Assembly: GCF_024323335.1 (NCBI RefSeq)
Contig: NC_066582.1
Coordinates: forward strand, 92,252,944-92,316,943
Direction of reading: 5' to 3'
Length of the DNA: 64,000 nt
Source of the DNA: Lathyrus oleraceus
Taxonomy: Eukaryota; Streptophyta; Magnoliopsida; Fabales; Fabaceae
The notes beneath the pieces are model-generated. The model was not told the DNA's origin, ran no database searches, and worked only from the letters and a program-made list of their open reading frames with translations. The translations under genes were made by a program, and so were the position numbers. Below, one piece after another: positions 10,251 to 20,816 of the stretch (positions are counted from its first letter, which is position 1; each line of letters opens with the position of its first letter).

Positions 10251-12686
10251 ATGGACAAGGATGTAGGATACTCAAATAGACCACCCATGCTGGATGGTTC
10301 TAACTATGATGACTGGAAACCTCGTATGATAGCCTTCTTGAGGTCTTTAGATAGCAAGGTCTAGAGAGCTGTCAACAAAGGATGGGAACATCCAACGAAG
10401 ACAGGTAAAAATGGAATTATTTTGCAAATTCCTGAAGAAGAGTGGGACAAAAAGCAAGAGGCACTAGCCCTTGGAAACTCTAAGGCCTTGAATGCACTGT
10501 TCAATGGAATAAATAAGAACATCTTCAGACTGGTGCATCACTGGGAACTGGCTAAAGAAGTTTGGGATACTCTCAAAACAACTCATGAGGGTACATCCAA
10601 GGTGAGGATGTCTAAACTTCAGATGCTGACCACCAGGTTTGAAAATCTGAAGATGAAAGAGGAAGAGATTATTCATGACTTCCACATGAATATTCTTGAA
10701 ATTGCCAACACTTCTGGTGGCTTAGGAGAGAAAATGGCTGAAGAGAAACTTGTAAGAAAGATTCTCAGATCATTGCCAAAGAGATTTGCCAGGAAGGTTA
10801 CAACCATAGAAGAGGCTCAAGATATCAGCAATATGAAGGTTGATAAGCTTATTGGTTCACTCCAAACCTTTGAAATGGGCATATGTGAGGATGTTGAAAA
10901 GAAGAACAAAAGCATAACTTTTGTATCAAATACTGAAGAGGATTCAGAAGAAGGAAATAGTGGAGGTAATGATGGCCTTTTAGAAGCTATAGCCATGCTT
11001 GGAAGACAGTTCAACAAGTTAATAAAGAAGGTTGATCAACAGGGCAGACCTAATGTCAAGAACTCCTCATCTGACATTAGTAGAAGATCAAAATATGAAG
11101 AAAAGGTCACCAAAGGCAAGGGAATCCAGTGCCATGAATGTGAAGGTTTTGGTCACATTAGAGCTGAATGCCCTACCTTCCTCAAGATGCAAAAGAAAAG
11201 GCTATCTGTCACCTGGTCTGAAGGAGATTCTGAGAGTGAATCTGAAGGAGAATCTACTAAACATGTCACTTCACTAACTAGTGTTTGTGCCTCTAAGGAT
11301 GACTCAAGTGGAGATGAACTTACCTTTGATGAACTTGATGCCTCATATAAAGAGCTATGTGTCAAAAGTGCAGAAGTATGCATCCAATGAGAAAAGCAGA
11401 AGAAACTCATCAAGGAACTGGAGGCTGAGAAACAGAACCATCTGACAGTCATAGATGGCCTGAATGAGGAGATAGTAGTGCTGACATCTAAGCTAGAACA
11501 AATGTCAAAATCCATCAGAATGCTGAATAAAGGAACTGGCACCTTGGAAGAGATCTTAAAGGTGGGACAGAAGTTAGGAGCCAAGTCTGGTTTAGGCTTT
11601 ATGAAGAAATCCTCAGCTGAACTCAAACGCTCAAAGGCTGAAGTTCAGAAATTCAAGCAAAAGTCACAATCAATGTCTCAACATCAGGGAACCAGGATGA
11701 GTACCCATCAGAAGAAGAAATTTCAGAGATTGAGATATCACTACTGTGGTAGATTTGGTCACATAAAACCCTTCTGCTACAGGTTGCATGGCTATCCTAA
11801 CCAGACCCCTCAAGTCAGACCTAAGCAGAAGGAATCTAAGCATAATGCCCTCATTAAGAAACAATAATGGGTTGCTAAACTAGCTCACACATCTCTAAGG
11901 GCATCTACCAGACAAGACTGGTATTTTGATAGTGGCTGCTCAAGACATATGACTGGAATGAGCAACTCATTGGTGGATATACTACCTCATGCTACCAGGT
12001 ATGTGACATTTGGTGATGGAGCTAAAGGAGAAATCAAAGATATTGGTAAGCTGGACTGTCCTGGAGTTCCAAAACTGAGTAATGTGTTGTTAGTAAAAGG
12101 ACTAACTACTAATCTCATCAGCATAAGCCAACTATGTGATCAAGGGTTCAATGTACAGTTCACTAAGGAAGGATGTGTGGTGATGAATGGTTGCAATCAG
12201 GAAGTTATGAGAGGAGCCAGATCCAAAGATAATTGTTATCTATGGGAATCTAAAGTCTCACACTACTCCTCAAAGTGCCCCTTAGCCAAGGAAGAGCAGG
12301 AAGTGAAGTTGTGGCATGAAAGACTTGGACAACTTCATTTAAGAGGAATGAAGAATATCATATCCAAGGCAGCAGTTAGAGGAATCCCAAATATGCTTAT
12401 GGATGAAAGAAAAGGCTGTGGAAAATGTCAGGTGGAAAACCATGAGTTATCCTCACCTATTAGACCTCATCAAAATGGTGGAGTAGCAAGGGAGAAACAG
12501 AATTGTGTATCATTGTCGACTACAGAAGCTAAGTACCTAGCATCTGGTAGCAGGTGTTCTCCACTGGTATGGATGAACCAGATGCAGACTGAGTACAATG
12601 TCACTTAGAATGTCATGACATTGGATGCTACTCAGTTTGACAAAGTTAGGGGAAAAGTGGGAATGTGTCCTTTTGAGAATTTATAG
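10251..12686 (+). pseudogene. gag-pol: S1 gag-pol polyprotein remnant (gag, protease, pre-integrase; INT/RT deleted)
   Basis: One reading frame throughout. Gag: an N-terminal LDGSNYDDWK motif, a UBN2-type capsid domain to about 10900, and zinc knuckle CHECEGFGHIRAEC (11132-11173). Near 11740 there is a second knuckle with its first Cys changed to Tyr (YHYCGRFGHIKPFCY). Protease: DSG in WYFDSGCSRHMTG (about 11926). GAG-pre-integrase: LWHERLGQLHLRGM, about 12310. Then come only a scrap of integrase core (PHQNG, about 12470), a scrap of RNase H (LSTTEAKYLASG, about 12510) and the polyprotein C terminus (QFDKVRGKVG). In-frame stops: TAG 10362, TGA 11388, TAA 11865, TAG 12606. All large deletions are in frame. 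No reverse transcriptase remains. Confidence 0.88.
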
Positions 12687-12875
12687 CAACTAATGATGTT
12701 AGTTATTTACTGTTTAATAAGTCAACTTATTAAACACTTGATAGTGCACTCTGATTGGTCAACAAATAATAAATACTGCTCGTACAACAAGCATTACCTA
12801 TTCCATCGTTTCAACTTTTAGTCTTGCAAGCTTTCTCTCAAAGAAACTGTTCATTTCTCCTCTGAGATATTCATC

Positions 12876-14528
12876 ATGTCGCACCAATCCGACTCATCTT
12901 CCTACACGACCATGTCCGATTCCTCCAGCTCCGAATCATGCAACCCTAATAGGGAATATCCTGTGTTTGACTCTCCAAATACCTCACATGCAAGAAGACC
13001 TAAAGAAACGGTCTCAGGCTTCTCCTCAGCACTCGCGCTTGATGAACAAACCAGAGAAGGCTCCAGGTATGTTCACAATTCCATTGCAACCTTGGTAACT
13101 GGAATTTTGTCTGGTAATCATAAGGTTCTTGGGGTCTCAGTTCCCCTAAATACGATTGTACCAGCAAATGCTGCATGTCAAGAAAATACACTTTCCTTAG
13201 CAAAGAATGTATCTGATGAGGCTGAGCAAAATGATGCTCATGAGGGGTCAAATACTGACAAACCCTTAGAGAATGTGGGTAGTAAGGCAGTCTGTGTCAC
13301 TCATGATGTCAGTGACAACCCTAAAGCTGACACAGTTGATCTGGAAGAGTTCTCTGATAATGAACTGTTGACCTCAGTTGTCCCTAGCATAGCCAAAAGA
13401 GTTAGGACTAGGCGAGAAAAGAAGACTGTGGTGCAGAGGTCCCTAAAAGGGAAGATTGATGTGGCAACTTCTTCCAATCCAAAAGTGACAGAAAGTTCCC
13501 TCAAAAGGAAAGGGCACGGGCCTGCGAAATCTTGGAGCAAAGAGGTGCCCAAGAAAATGAAGACCAAGTCTGTTACTGTGGAGTCTGATTCAGATGTCCT
13601 AGAGTGTAAGGAGATTGTGGACCTTATTCAAGAGGCAGGGCTAATGAAAACTATGACTCAGCTCTCAAAGTGCTATGAGACTTTAGTAAAGGAGTTTATT
13701 GTCAATGTGTCTGAGGAATGTGCTGATGGAAAGTCTAGGGAATTCAGAAAAGTATATGTGCGAGGAAAGTGCGTGAATTTCTCTCCCTCAGTAATCAACA
13801 TGTATTTGGGAAGACCTGATGTAGCTCAACCTGAGCTTGAGGTGACTGACAACACAATCTGTCAAGTCATCACTGCTAATCAAGTTAAAAAGTGGCCTCT
13901 GAAAGGTAAGTTGGTTGCCAGCAAACTCAGTGTTAAGTATGCTATGCTACACAAAATTGGAGCTGCCAACTGGGTACCCACCAATCACAAATCCACTGTG
14001 GCTGTGATGCTTGGAAAGTTCATCTATGCTGTTGGAACCAAAGCAAAGTTTGACTATGGAACCTACATTTTTTATCAAACCATGAAACATGCTGGGAGAT
14101 TCAGTGTGAATGGGCCTATAACCTTTCCTTCCCTCATATGTGGCATTGTGTTGAATCATTTTCCAAACATATTGACAGAGAGTGATTTTGTGAAAAGAAG
14201 AGAGAGTCCTTTGGCCTTCAATTATAAACTATTCCTGGGTAAGCATGTCCCTGACATTGCCATGACAACAGGAGAGACATCAAGTGTTGGCAATCAACCA
14301 GATAAAGATGCTGTCATTGCCATACTCAGAGAGACTTGCAAAGAGCTAGAGGCAAGGAAGCTCACTTTGGAAAAGTTGATTATCCAACTGGAGATGTCTG
14401 ATGATAGGGTGCTTGGTGAAGCTGCTGAGACTACAGAAGGAGCTGCAAGGCAAAGTGCAGAGGATGAAGAGGATGCCAGTCCTGATGATGGCACTGATGC
14501 TGAGGCTGACTCTGAGTCAGATGATTAA
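12876..14528 (+). CDS. S1 env-like protein, 550 aa
   Basis: Intact ORF between the pol remnant and the 3' LTR, where SIRE/Maximus elements carry their env-like gene. N-terminal about 230 residues: Ser/Thr/Asp-rich, low complexity, with basic patches (RTRREKK, KKMKTK). Residues about 240-460: a globular domain with VYVRGKCVNFSPSVINMYLG, NQVKKWPLKG, GAANWVPTNHKS and FPSLICGI, resembling plant retroelement proteins deposited as envelope-like protein or putative plant transposon protein. C terminus: a short predicted coiled coil and a very acidic tail. I see no clear signal peptide and no obvious C-terminal membrane anchor, so a membrane role is unproven. ATG start at 12876 is the first in frame. 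It is remarkable for being open when gag-pol is wrecked. Confidence 0.85.
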   Translation: MSHQSDSSSYTTMSDSSSSESCNPNREYPVFDSPNTSHARRPKETVSGFSSALALDEQTREGSRYVHNSIATLVTGILSGNHKVLGVSVPLNTIVPANAACQENTLSLAKNVSDEAEQNDAHEGSNTDKPLENVGSKAVCVTHDVSDNPKADTVDLEEFSDNELLTSVVPSIAKRVRTRREKKTVVQRSLKGKIDVATSSNPKVTESSLKRKGHGPAKSWSKEVPKKMKTKSVTVESDSDVLECKEIVDLIQEAGLMKTMTQLSKCYETLVKEFIVNVSEECADGKSREFRKVYVRGKCVNFSPSVINMYLGRPDVAQPELEVTDNTICQVITANQVKKWPLKGKLVASKLSVKYAMLHKIGAANWVPTNHKSTVAVMLGKFIYAVGTKAKFDYGTYIFYQTMKHAGRFSVNGPITFPSLICGIVLNHFPNILTESDFVKRRESPLAFNYKLFLGKHVPDIAMTTGETSSVGNQPDKDAVIAILRETCKELEARKLTLEKLIIQLEMSDDRVLGEAAETTEGAARQSAEDEEDASPDDGTDAEADSESDD

Positions 14529-14972
14529 ATCATTTCCTGTGATTCTGTCAATTTTGTGTAATTCTGTTTATTTTGGTCTGTAATTTAAAGGTGTTGCTTT
14601 GGCAACATTTTTGACAAAAAGGGGGAGTAACACCTGTGATGCCCCAGGATAACAGATTATTTGCTATGTGATTAAACAGATATTGAAGATCCTCTAATCC
14701 AGAGGTTGTGCTGCAGCCTGATGTTCCACTTCTATGTGTGATGAGTGTGAGTGTGTTATCTGTATGTGTGCTGCTGTTTGAAGTTTTTATTTAACTTCTG
14801 TATGTGTGCTGCTGTTAGATGTTTTTATTTAACTTCTATGTGTGTTGAGTGTGTTGCTACTCTGAGTGTATTAGCTAGGTTAATTTCCCTGCTAGATGTG
14901 TGTTTTTCCGCTGCTGTGAACTCTATTGTGATGCCAAGTTGTTTTAGCCAAAAATTTGCCAAAGGGGGAGTT
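14529..14972 (+). other. S1 3' noncoding region with two polypurine tracts
   Basis: No gene. AAAAAGGGGGAG at 14616-14627 resembles a polypurine tract 345 bp upstream of the real one. A 38-bp near-direct repeat (TTCTGTATGTGTGCTGCTGT type) lies at about 14757-14832. Confidence 0.65.
14961..14972 (+). other. S1 polypurine tract
   Basis: AAAGGGGGAGTT directly before the 3' LTR TG; primes plus-strand DNA synthesis in this family. Confidence 0.8.
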
Positions 14973-16460
14973 TGTAGATGTTTGATTGGCTGCATTTTAT
15001 GGTAAAACACTAACTGGACTATAATGTCTTGACTGATGTCATGACATGCTTTGGAGATGTGTGATTGGCTGCATTTTGTGTTAGAACATCTAACTGTACT
15101 CTGATGTCTTGACTGATGTCATGACATACTTGAGCAGTATGCTGCAGGTTTAGCTAGTACAGGAATTACTGAATGTTAAACTAGATGTTGTAACATTCAT
15201 CCCTGACAGCAGATACTGAAGTCTAGAATAGTTGGTTGTCTGTTCTAACTCAGTATTTATCTCAGTATGTTTATTCAGGAGAATAACAGACCTGGCATAA
15301 GGCCTACTGTCTGAATGTCAAACTGGATGTTATGACATTCATCACTGACAGAATATACTGAATAATAGGCAGGTTGGTTTCTTGCTTCAGTTCAGTATGT
15401 ATCTCAGTCTGTTTATCAAGGGAATAACAGATCTGACATAAGGCTAGTGTGTAAATGTCAAACTGGATGTGTTGACATTTATTACTGTAAGTTGATATTG
15501 AAGTATAGACTGGTTGGTCTGCTACAGTACAACATTTAGCACAGTCTGTTTTCAGGAAAATAACAGACTTAGCATATGGTATATGTTCTGGTTGTCAAAC
15601 TGAATGTTGTGGCGTTCATTCCAGACAGCATATGCTAAATTGTAGGATGGTTAGTTGTTCTGTTTCAGCATTTTTTCAGGCTATTCTTCAGGAATCCAAC
15701 AGCTGAGCTAAAATCCAGGAAACTAACAACTGAGCTACATTTAATGAACCTAACAAATAGCCTATTTGTTAGCACCCTAATATGTGGAAATTAGGTTAAC
15801 TTGCTTAACCTTAATTGTAGGGAATTCAAGTACAAGGCCCAAGTGCTGCAATATAAAATGATGGCAATCCTTCTTTCAGAACTCAGGGGTTTTTAGCGTG
15901 AAAATTTTATTGTTCCATTTTACTTCACTGTTGTATTTTTGTGTGTGTCTTGTATTAGGTGTATCTTGTGAGCCAAGCAATTATCACCTAGATGGTTGCA
16001 TTGGACTAGGGTGTTCATTGAGTTGTAAGTGTTGTGTCACTCTAAGCTCTTAAGCGTGAGTGCTGTGTATCTTGATTAAAGTTGTTAAGCACAATCAAGA
16101 GTTGTTTGAAGTGTGACTTCATCATTAACTTTAATCTAATTAAAGGTTGTAATCACTGAGGTGATTGAGGGGGAGTGAGTAGGAACTCTGATCTTAGTGT
16201 AAGATTGAAATTGCATTGGGTAGGTATTAAGTGATAGGATTAAGCAGTTGGTTTCAGGTCTGAATTAATACTACTAATAGTGGATTTCCTCCCTGGCTTG
16301 GTAGCCCCCAGACGTAGGTGTGTGTGACACCGAACTGGGTAAACAATTCCTTGTGTTATTTACTGCACTTACTTTTTAAGTTCTGCATAATTCTTGTCTG
16401 CGCAGAATTGGATGTCATAACATCCCGTGTGACATCGAAAGTCTGTTAACTAGAATTTCA
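14973..16460 (+). repeat. S1 3' LTR (1488 bp)
   Basis: Same length as the 5' LTR and about 97% identical by eye, without indels. Ends TTTCA, followed by ATAGG. Confidence 0.93.
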
Positions 16461-18256
16461 ATAGGTTGTTTCCTAAATCATGCAAAAGACTTAAACGAAT
16501 ACAAGATCAATGTTCTTCTTCTTTTTGGCATGGCAAGTTGTTGGGACTTGGTTCACTAATAAAGACTCCTAACTTGTGTTTGTTGCCTACATTATTATTG
16601 ACCGGCCTCAAATAGTTGTGACTTCTACATAAGTCCAATTACGATTGCTTAACATAGTGCTAAATTTTGCCTTATGGCACACTAACTATTAACCATTAAC
16701 AACTAACTTTTACTTTATGCACTTTACTCTTATGCAATTTACTATTCTTGCACATATTATTCATTTGCTTTTTCCTTTGCTCATTGGAGCACATGTTTAT
16801 GTTAATGCCATTTGCCTTTTGCCCACTTGGGTATATAATTGTATATATATCTTTTGTGCTTGTGTTTGTCTGTTTGTTGTGAACCAAATGCCAAGAGTTG
16901 GACAAAATGGACTTAGAACTTAGGACCTTACCCAAGCAAATGGAATTTGAAGAGCAACTAGGCATTGGGCCTTTAGAGTGCTATAAAAGTCAAAGAGCAA
17001 CTAGGCATTGGGCCTTTAGAATGCTATAAAGGTTGAAGATAACTTTAAAAGGACCATATTCTAAACTCCCTCTTGTCCATTCTTTGTTTGTATTATAGAA
17101 CTTTTTGATGTATGTTTTCTTTGTGCTAGGGATTCCAACTTGAGCCTAAGTGAGGAACCATTACCATGAGCTTCTAAGAGAAAGATCCAAGAGACCTTGA
17201 GGAGCCTTATCCAAGAATTCATTAATTGTTGATTGCTTTAGTTTATGCTTGTGATTGCTTATTCCAAGGGATGGGCGCTACTTGGATCATCAATATGATC
17301 TCAAGAGAGGAACTCCTTATGTGGTTTTGTTCTCTTTTCCCTCACCTCTTGTATGCTTAGGATCTTAGCCATTCTTCTTCTTCTCTCCACTCTAACCCTA
17401 GCCAAAACTTTTGTGCAAACATTTAACATTTGTTTTGAACATTAGAAACCTAAGCCTTATGCTTTTGATTTTCAAACTTTCTTTTCATAACACTTATTGT
17501 GAATTGAATCTTTAAGTAAACTTTGACCATTTTTGTAAATACTTTTCATTGGTAAATACAACCCATTCAAATACTCTTTGTGGTTTCAATGGCCACTTTC
17601 TTAATAAAAACTTTTTCATAACCTTTAGCTATTAGGTTTGAGTTATCTTTATGGCAAATGTAATACTCACCTATATCCTTGGTGATGGACAATGAGTCTT
17701 CCATGCTTATTATAGGGTTAACCCCTCACTAGCATGTTGAAGCTATCCTCACATGGTGGATTTGTGGTTTTAGGTTGAGGTTTCTCCCTTAGATAACAAA
17801 AGACCTTAAGGCTTTTGGACCAATTAATTCACCAACTTGTTTTGAGATTTTTACCTCGAACTACGAGGTTTTGATCCTAATCTTTTAAGATGGTACGTAG
17901 GCAATGGGTTTATCCATTCAAAAACAAAATGTAAATAAACTTGTATATTCTTTTCTCATCTCTTCAATCATGTTTGCACAAACAAAATTTTCACAAAATA
18001 CCAACCTTACAACAAATGTGAAAAGGGCTCCCTAGGAGTACCTAGGATGTTTTGGGTGCCTAACACCTTCCCATTACATAACCAACCCCCTTACCCAGAT
18101 CTCTATTTCTTTTTACTAGTTTTTGATAAAACTTTTAGGTTTTTGTTCACTTTCTAACCATTCCTTTGGATAAATAGAAGTGCGGTGGCGACTCGACTTG
18201 TATGATTTACCTTGGATTTAGTCAATATCTCTAATGGTAACGAATACCCCGCTACA
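16461..18256 (+). repeat. O1 5' LTR, 3' segment
   Basis: Resumes the O1 LTR after S1 (first 5 bp are the TSD copy). It contains a 43-bp direct duplication (16951-16993, 16994-17036), the conserved hairpin (18031-18046) and the PBS-like copy (18186-18194). Ends CCCCGCTACA. A 68-codon hydrophobic ORF at 16717-16923 is also open in two sister LTRs. Confidence 0.9.
18031..18046 (+). other. Conserved LTR hairpin CCTAGG-AGTA-CCTAGG
   Basis: Perfect 6-bp stem with a 4-nt loop, 210 nt before the LTR end. Equivalents: sL 25711-25726, O2 28803-28818 (one mismatch), O3 55859-55874, O4 60776-60791 (minus, one mismatch), T1 5856-5871 (minus, different stem). Confidence 0.7.
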
Positions 18257-18262
18257 GAAAAG

Positions 18263-18280
18263 TGGCGACTCTGCTGGGGA
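18263..18280 (+). other. O1 primer-binding site (tRNA-Arg)
   Basis: TGGCGACTCTGCTGGGGA, six bases (GAAAAG) after the LTR end. Reported Ogre elements use a tRNA-Arg primer. Confidence 0.85.
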
Positions 18281-19178
18281 TTTTGCCTAGTGAGTTTTTC
18301 CTACTTTTCATATTTGTTGTATTGTATTGTATATTTGATTTGTGACATATTTTTGTGCAATTTGGGATTACTGTATTGTATGTAATGACTGAATTGCTTG
18401 AATATTAATTCTTTGTATGCTTGGTGATCTTTGTGAGATGAGTTCTATACCCGAACTCGAGTGCACTTAGGATAGTTGAATGTCATAGTCTTGTTGACTT
18501 CTGTGGAGTTATTCCTTAGTAAGTTGACTTGCAAGTCCATTCACATGGTGGAGGTCATGTTGGGATCAATAATGTCACACAAGTAAGTTGTGGTTAGACA
18601 TTACTCCTTCCAATATCGACCTTAGAAACATGGGACCTTAGTTTACCAAGCCCATCTTGGCCTATTCTTAGGATGTAGTGCGAAAGTCGTACAAGTGTAA
18701 GATTTGATACGATTGTTACGCGATACTACACTCATAAGAGTCTCTCTTGAGAATATTTTTGGAATACGAGTAGTCGTTTCTCCGATAATATCCGAAAGAT
18801 GGGATGATGACTATGGGAACCTCTTGTAGAACATGTTTGGCAGGTTTAAACCCTAGTACATTCCTTTTGGGTGGTTCTTAACCAAGACTCCATGCTCGTG
18901 ACTTGCAACAAACCCTTGATTCATGGTTGATCCGTTCATATATCCTTAATATCAATGGAACTTGGGTGTTGATAAGGTGTAAACCATAATCCACCAAAAT
19001 GGATGATTGATATTAAGGATAATATGATCCATCCCATGACCTTTGTTTGGTGTGCTTTGCTTGATCCTTGAGTGTGATTGTTGCATTCATGCATTCATGC
19101 ACCCATTTGCATCCATATCATCAAAATAATAAGAAAGTTTTCAAGGAACTTAAGAGGTCTATTTGCAAATTTTCAGAC
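18281..19178 (+). other. O1 5' leader with 16-bp inverted repeat
   Basis: Noncoding leader nearly collinear with O2's 29052-29944. Arms at 18941-18956 and 19006-19021 are perfectly complementary over 16 bp (right arm ATTGATATTAAGGATA) around a 49-nt loop. Confidence 0.75.
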
Positions 19179-19291
19179 ATGGAAAGACAAAGAAGAAATA
19201 CCAAGAAGTACAGTTTCAGACAACCACATTTGAAAGGAATCTGACATCCTATGTACTAGATCCCTTGGGTTTCAAGGCTCGTTTTGGGAAG
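19179..19291 (+). pseudogene. O1 ORF1, 5' fragment
   Basis: ATG 19179 begins the same MERQRRNTKKYSFRQP start as O2 ORF1. It lacks seven bases present in O2 after the TTGAAA at about 19230, so it is frameshifted. It is then cut at 19291 by the O2 LTR (flank GGAAG, 19287-19291). The rest of O1 is not in the window. Confidence 0.85.
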
Positions 19292-20746
19292 TGTAAGACC
19301 CTAATTTTGTCCCTAAGATCCCTCATGGCATCATAACATTGCATTTGCATAGCCTCAAGGATCATTGAGCATCTTGGTTCCCTTTGCCTTTGGGTGGGAC
19401 TCCTTGTGAGTGGTTTGAGATCCCCAAGCATGCTTGAATTGTATATCATTTCTTTTCTCATTTTGTTTACTAACCAAAAGCACAAAAATATGTCACTAAC
19501 ATCTTTTGGTTGTAGCTTGAGCAATCACAAGATCAAAAGCTTCAAGGAGGTCATTGGTACAAAGACATGGCCAAAAGGAGGTGGAAGCAAGCATGGTAAT
19601 GGTTCCCAAAGCTCTCATCCATCAAATATGCCTCCCTAGTATCTCAATTCATCATGTTTGATCAAAGAAAGTCAAAGGGTTTGAGGTTGGTTCCCCAGAG
19701 AAACCCTAATTCATCTGTGCATCACGATGCCTTACTCATGAGGCAACCTCAGCCCATGGTCAAATACAATCAAGGGAAGTTCTTTAATTCATCATTTCAT
19801 GAATATTTGAACTTATTTGAGTATCCTAAATCATCAATTCATCAAGGTATGAGTCATGAACTTGAGAAGTTGATCAGTCAATTGATTTGACTATTTTGAA
19901 ATGCACTGAGACCTAACATTTTGTGTGTTGGTCAAATGGAGATGGTTCCAAAAGAAAAAATGTTCTTAAGGACAATATGAACAACTTTCAAGTTCATCAA
20001 AAATTTATTTGAAGCTTGGAAGACCATCTTCCATTCCAATACATTATAGGTCATTTTAACTGAAACCCTAATTTTGGGTAAACTTCCCAAGGAGATAACT
20101 CTCTCATTTTTTATGATTTGGAGGTGGGATCAAATGCATTGGAAATATTAGGATGTCTACTTCAAATGTTATGTTGGACAAAAGTTCAAAATCTCAAAGA
20201 AAATACATGTGATAATGCAATACATTATAGGTCCTTTTTGACAAAAGGCATTAAAAGTCAAAAAAGTCCAACTTCAAGTGCCCATAACTCTTTCATCAAA
20301 AATCTAAATGATGAAAAATTTAAGTCCATTTTAATTGTCTTGAAATTATCTACAACGTTTATGTTAGAGGTTTTTCCATTTGGTGTTTGCATCATCAAAA
20401 CAGAAGGGCTTGAAAGTTGGCCAATTTTAGAAACCTTGCTTTGACATGTTTTGCACATCACACTTCAAGCTCAAATTTCACTAATTTCCAAGGCCCAAAT
20501 GAAATTTTGATAAACATGACATTTGTTCCTTATGCAATAAGCTTTCCAACCATTACTCATAAGCTAGCATTTTGATTTTGGACATGGCATTTTCGAAGGC
20601 TTCAATGTAATAGTGCATTTTGTGAAAGTCATTTCAATTGCCATGCATGATCCAAATATACCTCATCTGCATGTCCAAAACATATTTGATGATGTTTAGC
20701 TTGCCATTCCAATCAGAATTGGGCCCTCCAAGCGCCTGTACAGGCC

Positions 20747-20754
20747 CATGCATG
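20747..20754 (+). promoter_or_regulatory. RY-type CATGCATG element beside palindrome CCTGTACAGG
   Basis: Lies 55 bp upstream of the O2 TATA box. The same pair is found at 52611-52630 in the O3 LTR, and CATGCATG alone at 21891-21898 in sL. RY motifs are bound by plant B3-domain factors; a role here is inference. Confidence 0.45.
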
Positions 20755-20808
20755 GAGGCCCTTTCCATTCATGCAAATTTGAAATCATGCATTCAGCATT
20801 GCCTTGCC

Positions 20809-20816
20809 TATAAATA
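20809..20816 (+). promoter_or_regulatory. O2 5' LTR TATA box
   Basis: TATAAATA at about 1.5 kb into the LTR. Equivalent boxes: O3 LTR 52685-52692, sL 22131-22138, O4 63795-63788 (minus). It implies more than 3 kb of transcribed R-U5. Confidence 0.65.

Larger units (their letters stand above)
8693..16460 (+). mobile_element. S1: SIRE/Maximus-type Copia element, pol-defective, env-like ORF present
   Basis: Complete 7768 bp element with target duplication ATAGG (8688-8692 and 16461-16465). It has two LTRs of 1488 bp, a PBS, a gag-pol remnant (10251-12686), an env-like ORF (12876-14528) and a polypurine tract (14961-14972). Gag with zinc knuckles, the GAG-pre-integrase signature and an env-like ORF after pol place it in the SIRE/Maximus lineage. 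RT is absent, so it must have moved with enzymes from another copy. Copying by eye I count about 47 mismatches and no gaps between the LTRs (about 3.2%), a fairly recent insertion. Confidence 0.93.
7680..19291 (+). mobile_element. O1: Ogre element, 5' part, interrupted by T1, S1 and O2
   Basis: Visible parts are the LTR second half (7680-8692 and 16466-18256), the PBS (18263-18280), a leader and the first 113 bp of ORF1. The LTR parts are collinear with 53208-56084 in O3. T1 sits in its LTR on the left, S1 inside the LTR, and O2 in ORF1 at 19292. Everything downstream is missing from the window; it probably disappeared with the deletion at 44214. Confidence 0.85.

Noticed and set aside
12876..14528. 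Host gene of unknown function
   Set aside because: It lies between the pol remnant and the polypurine tract of S1, inside its TSD-bounded limits, and resembles env-like proteins of SIRE-type elements.
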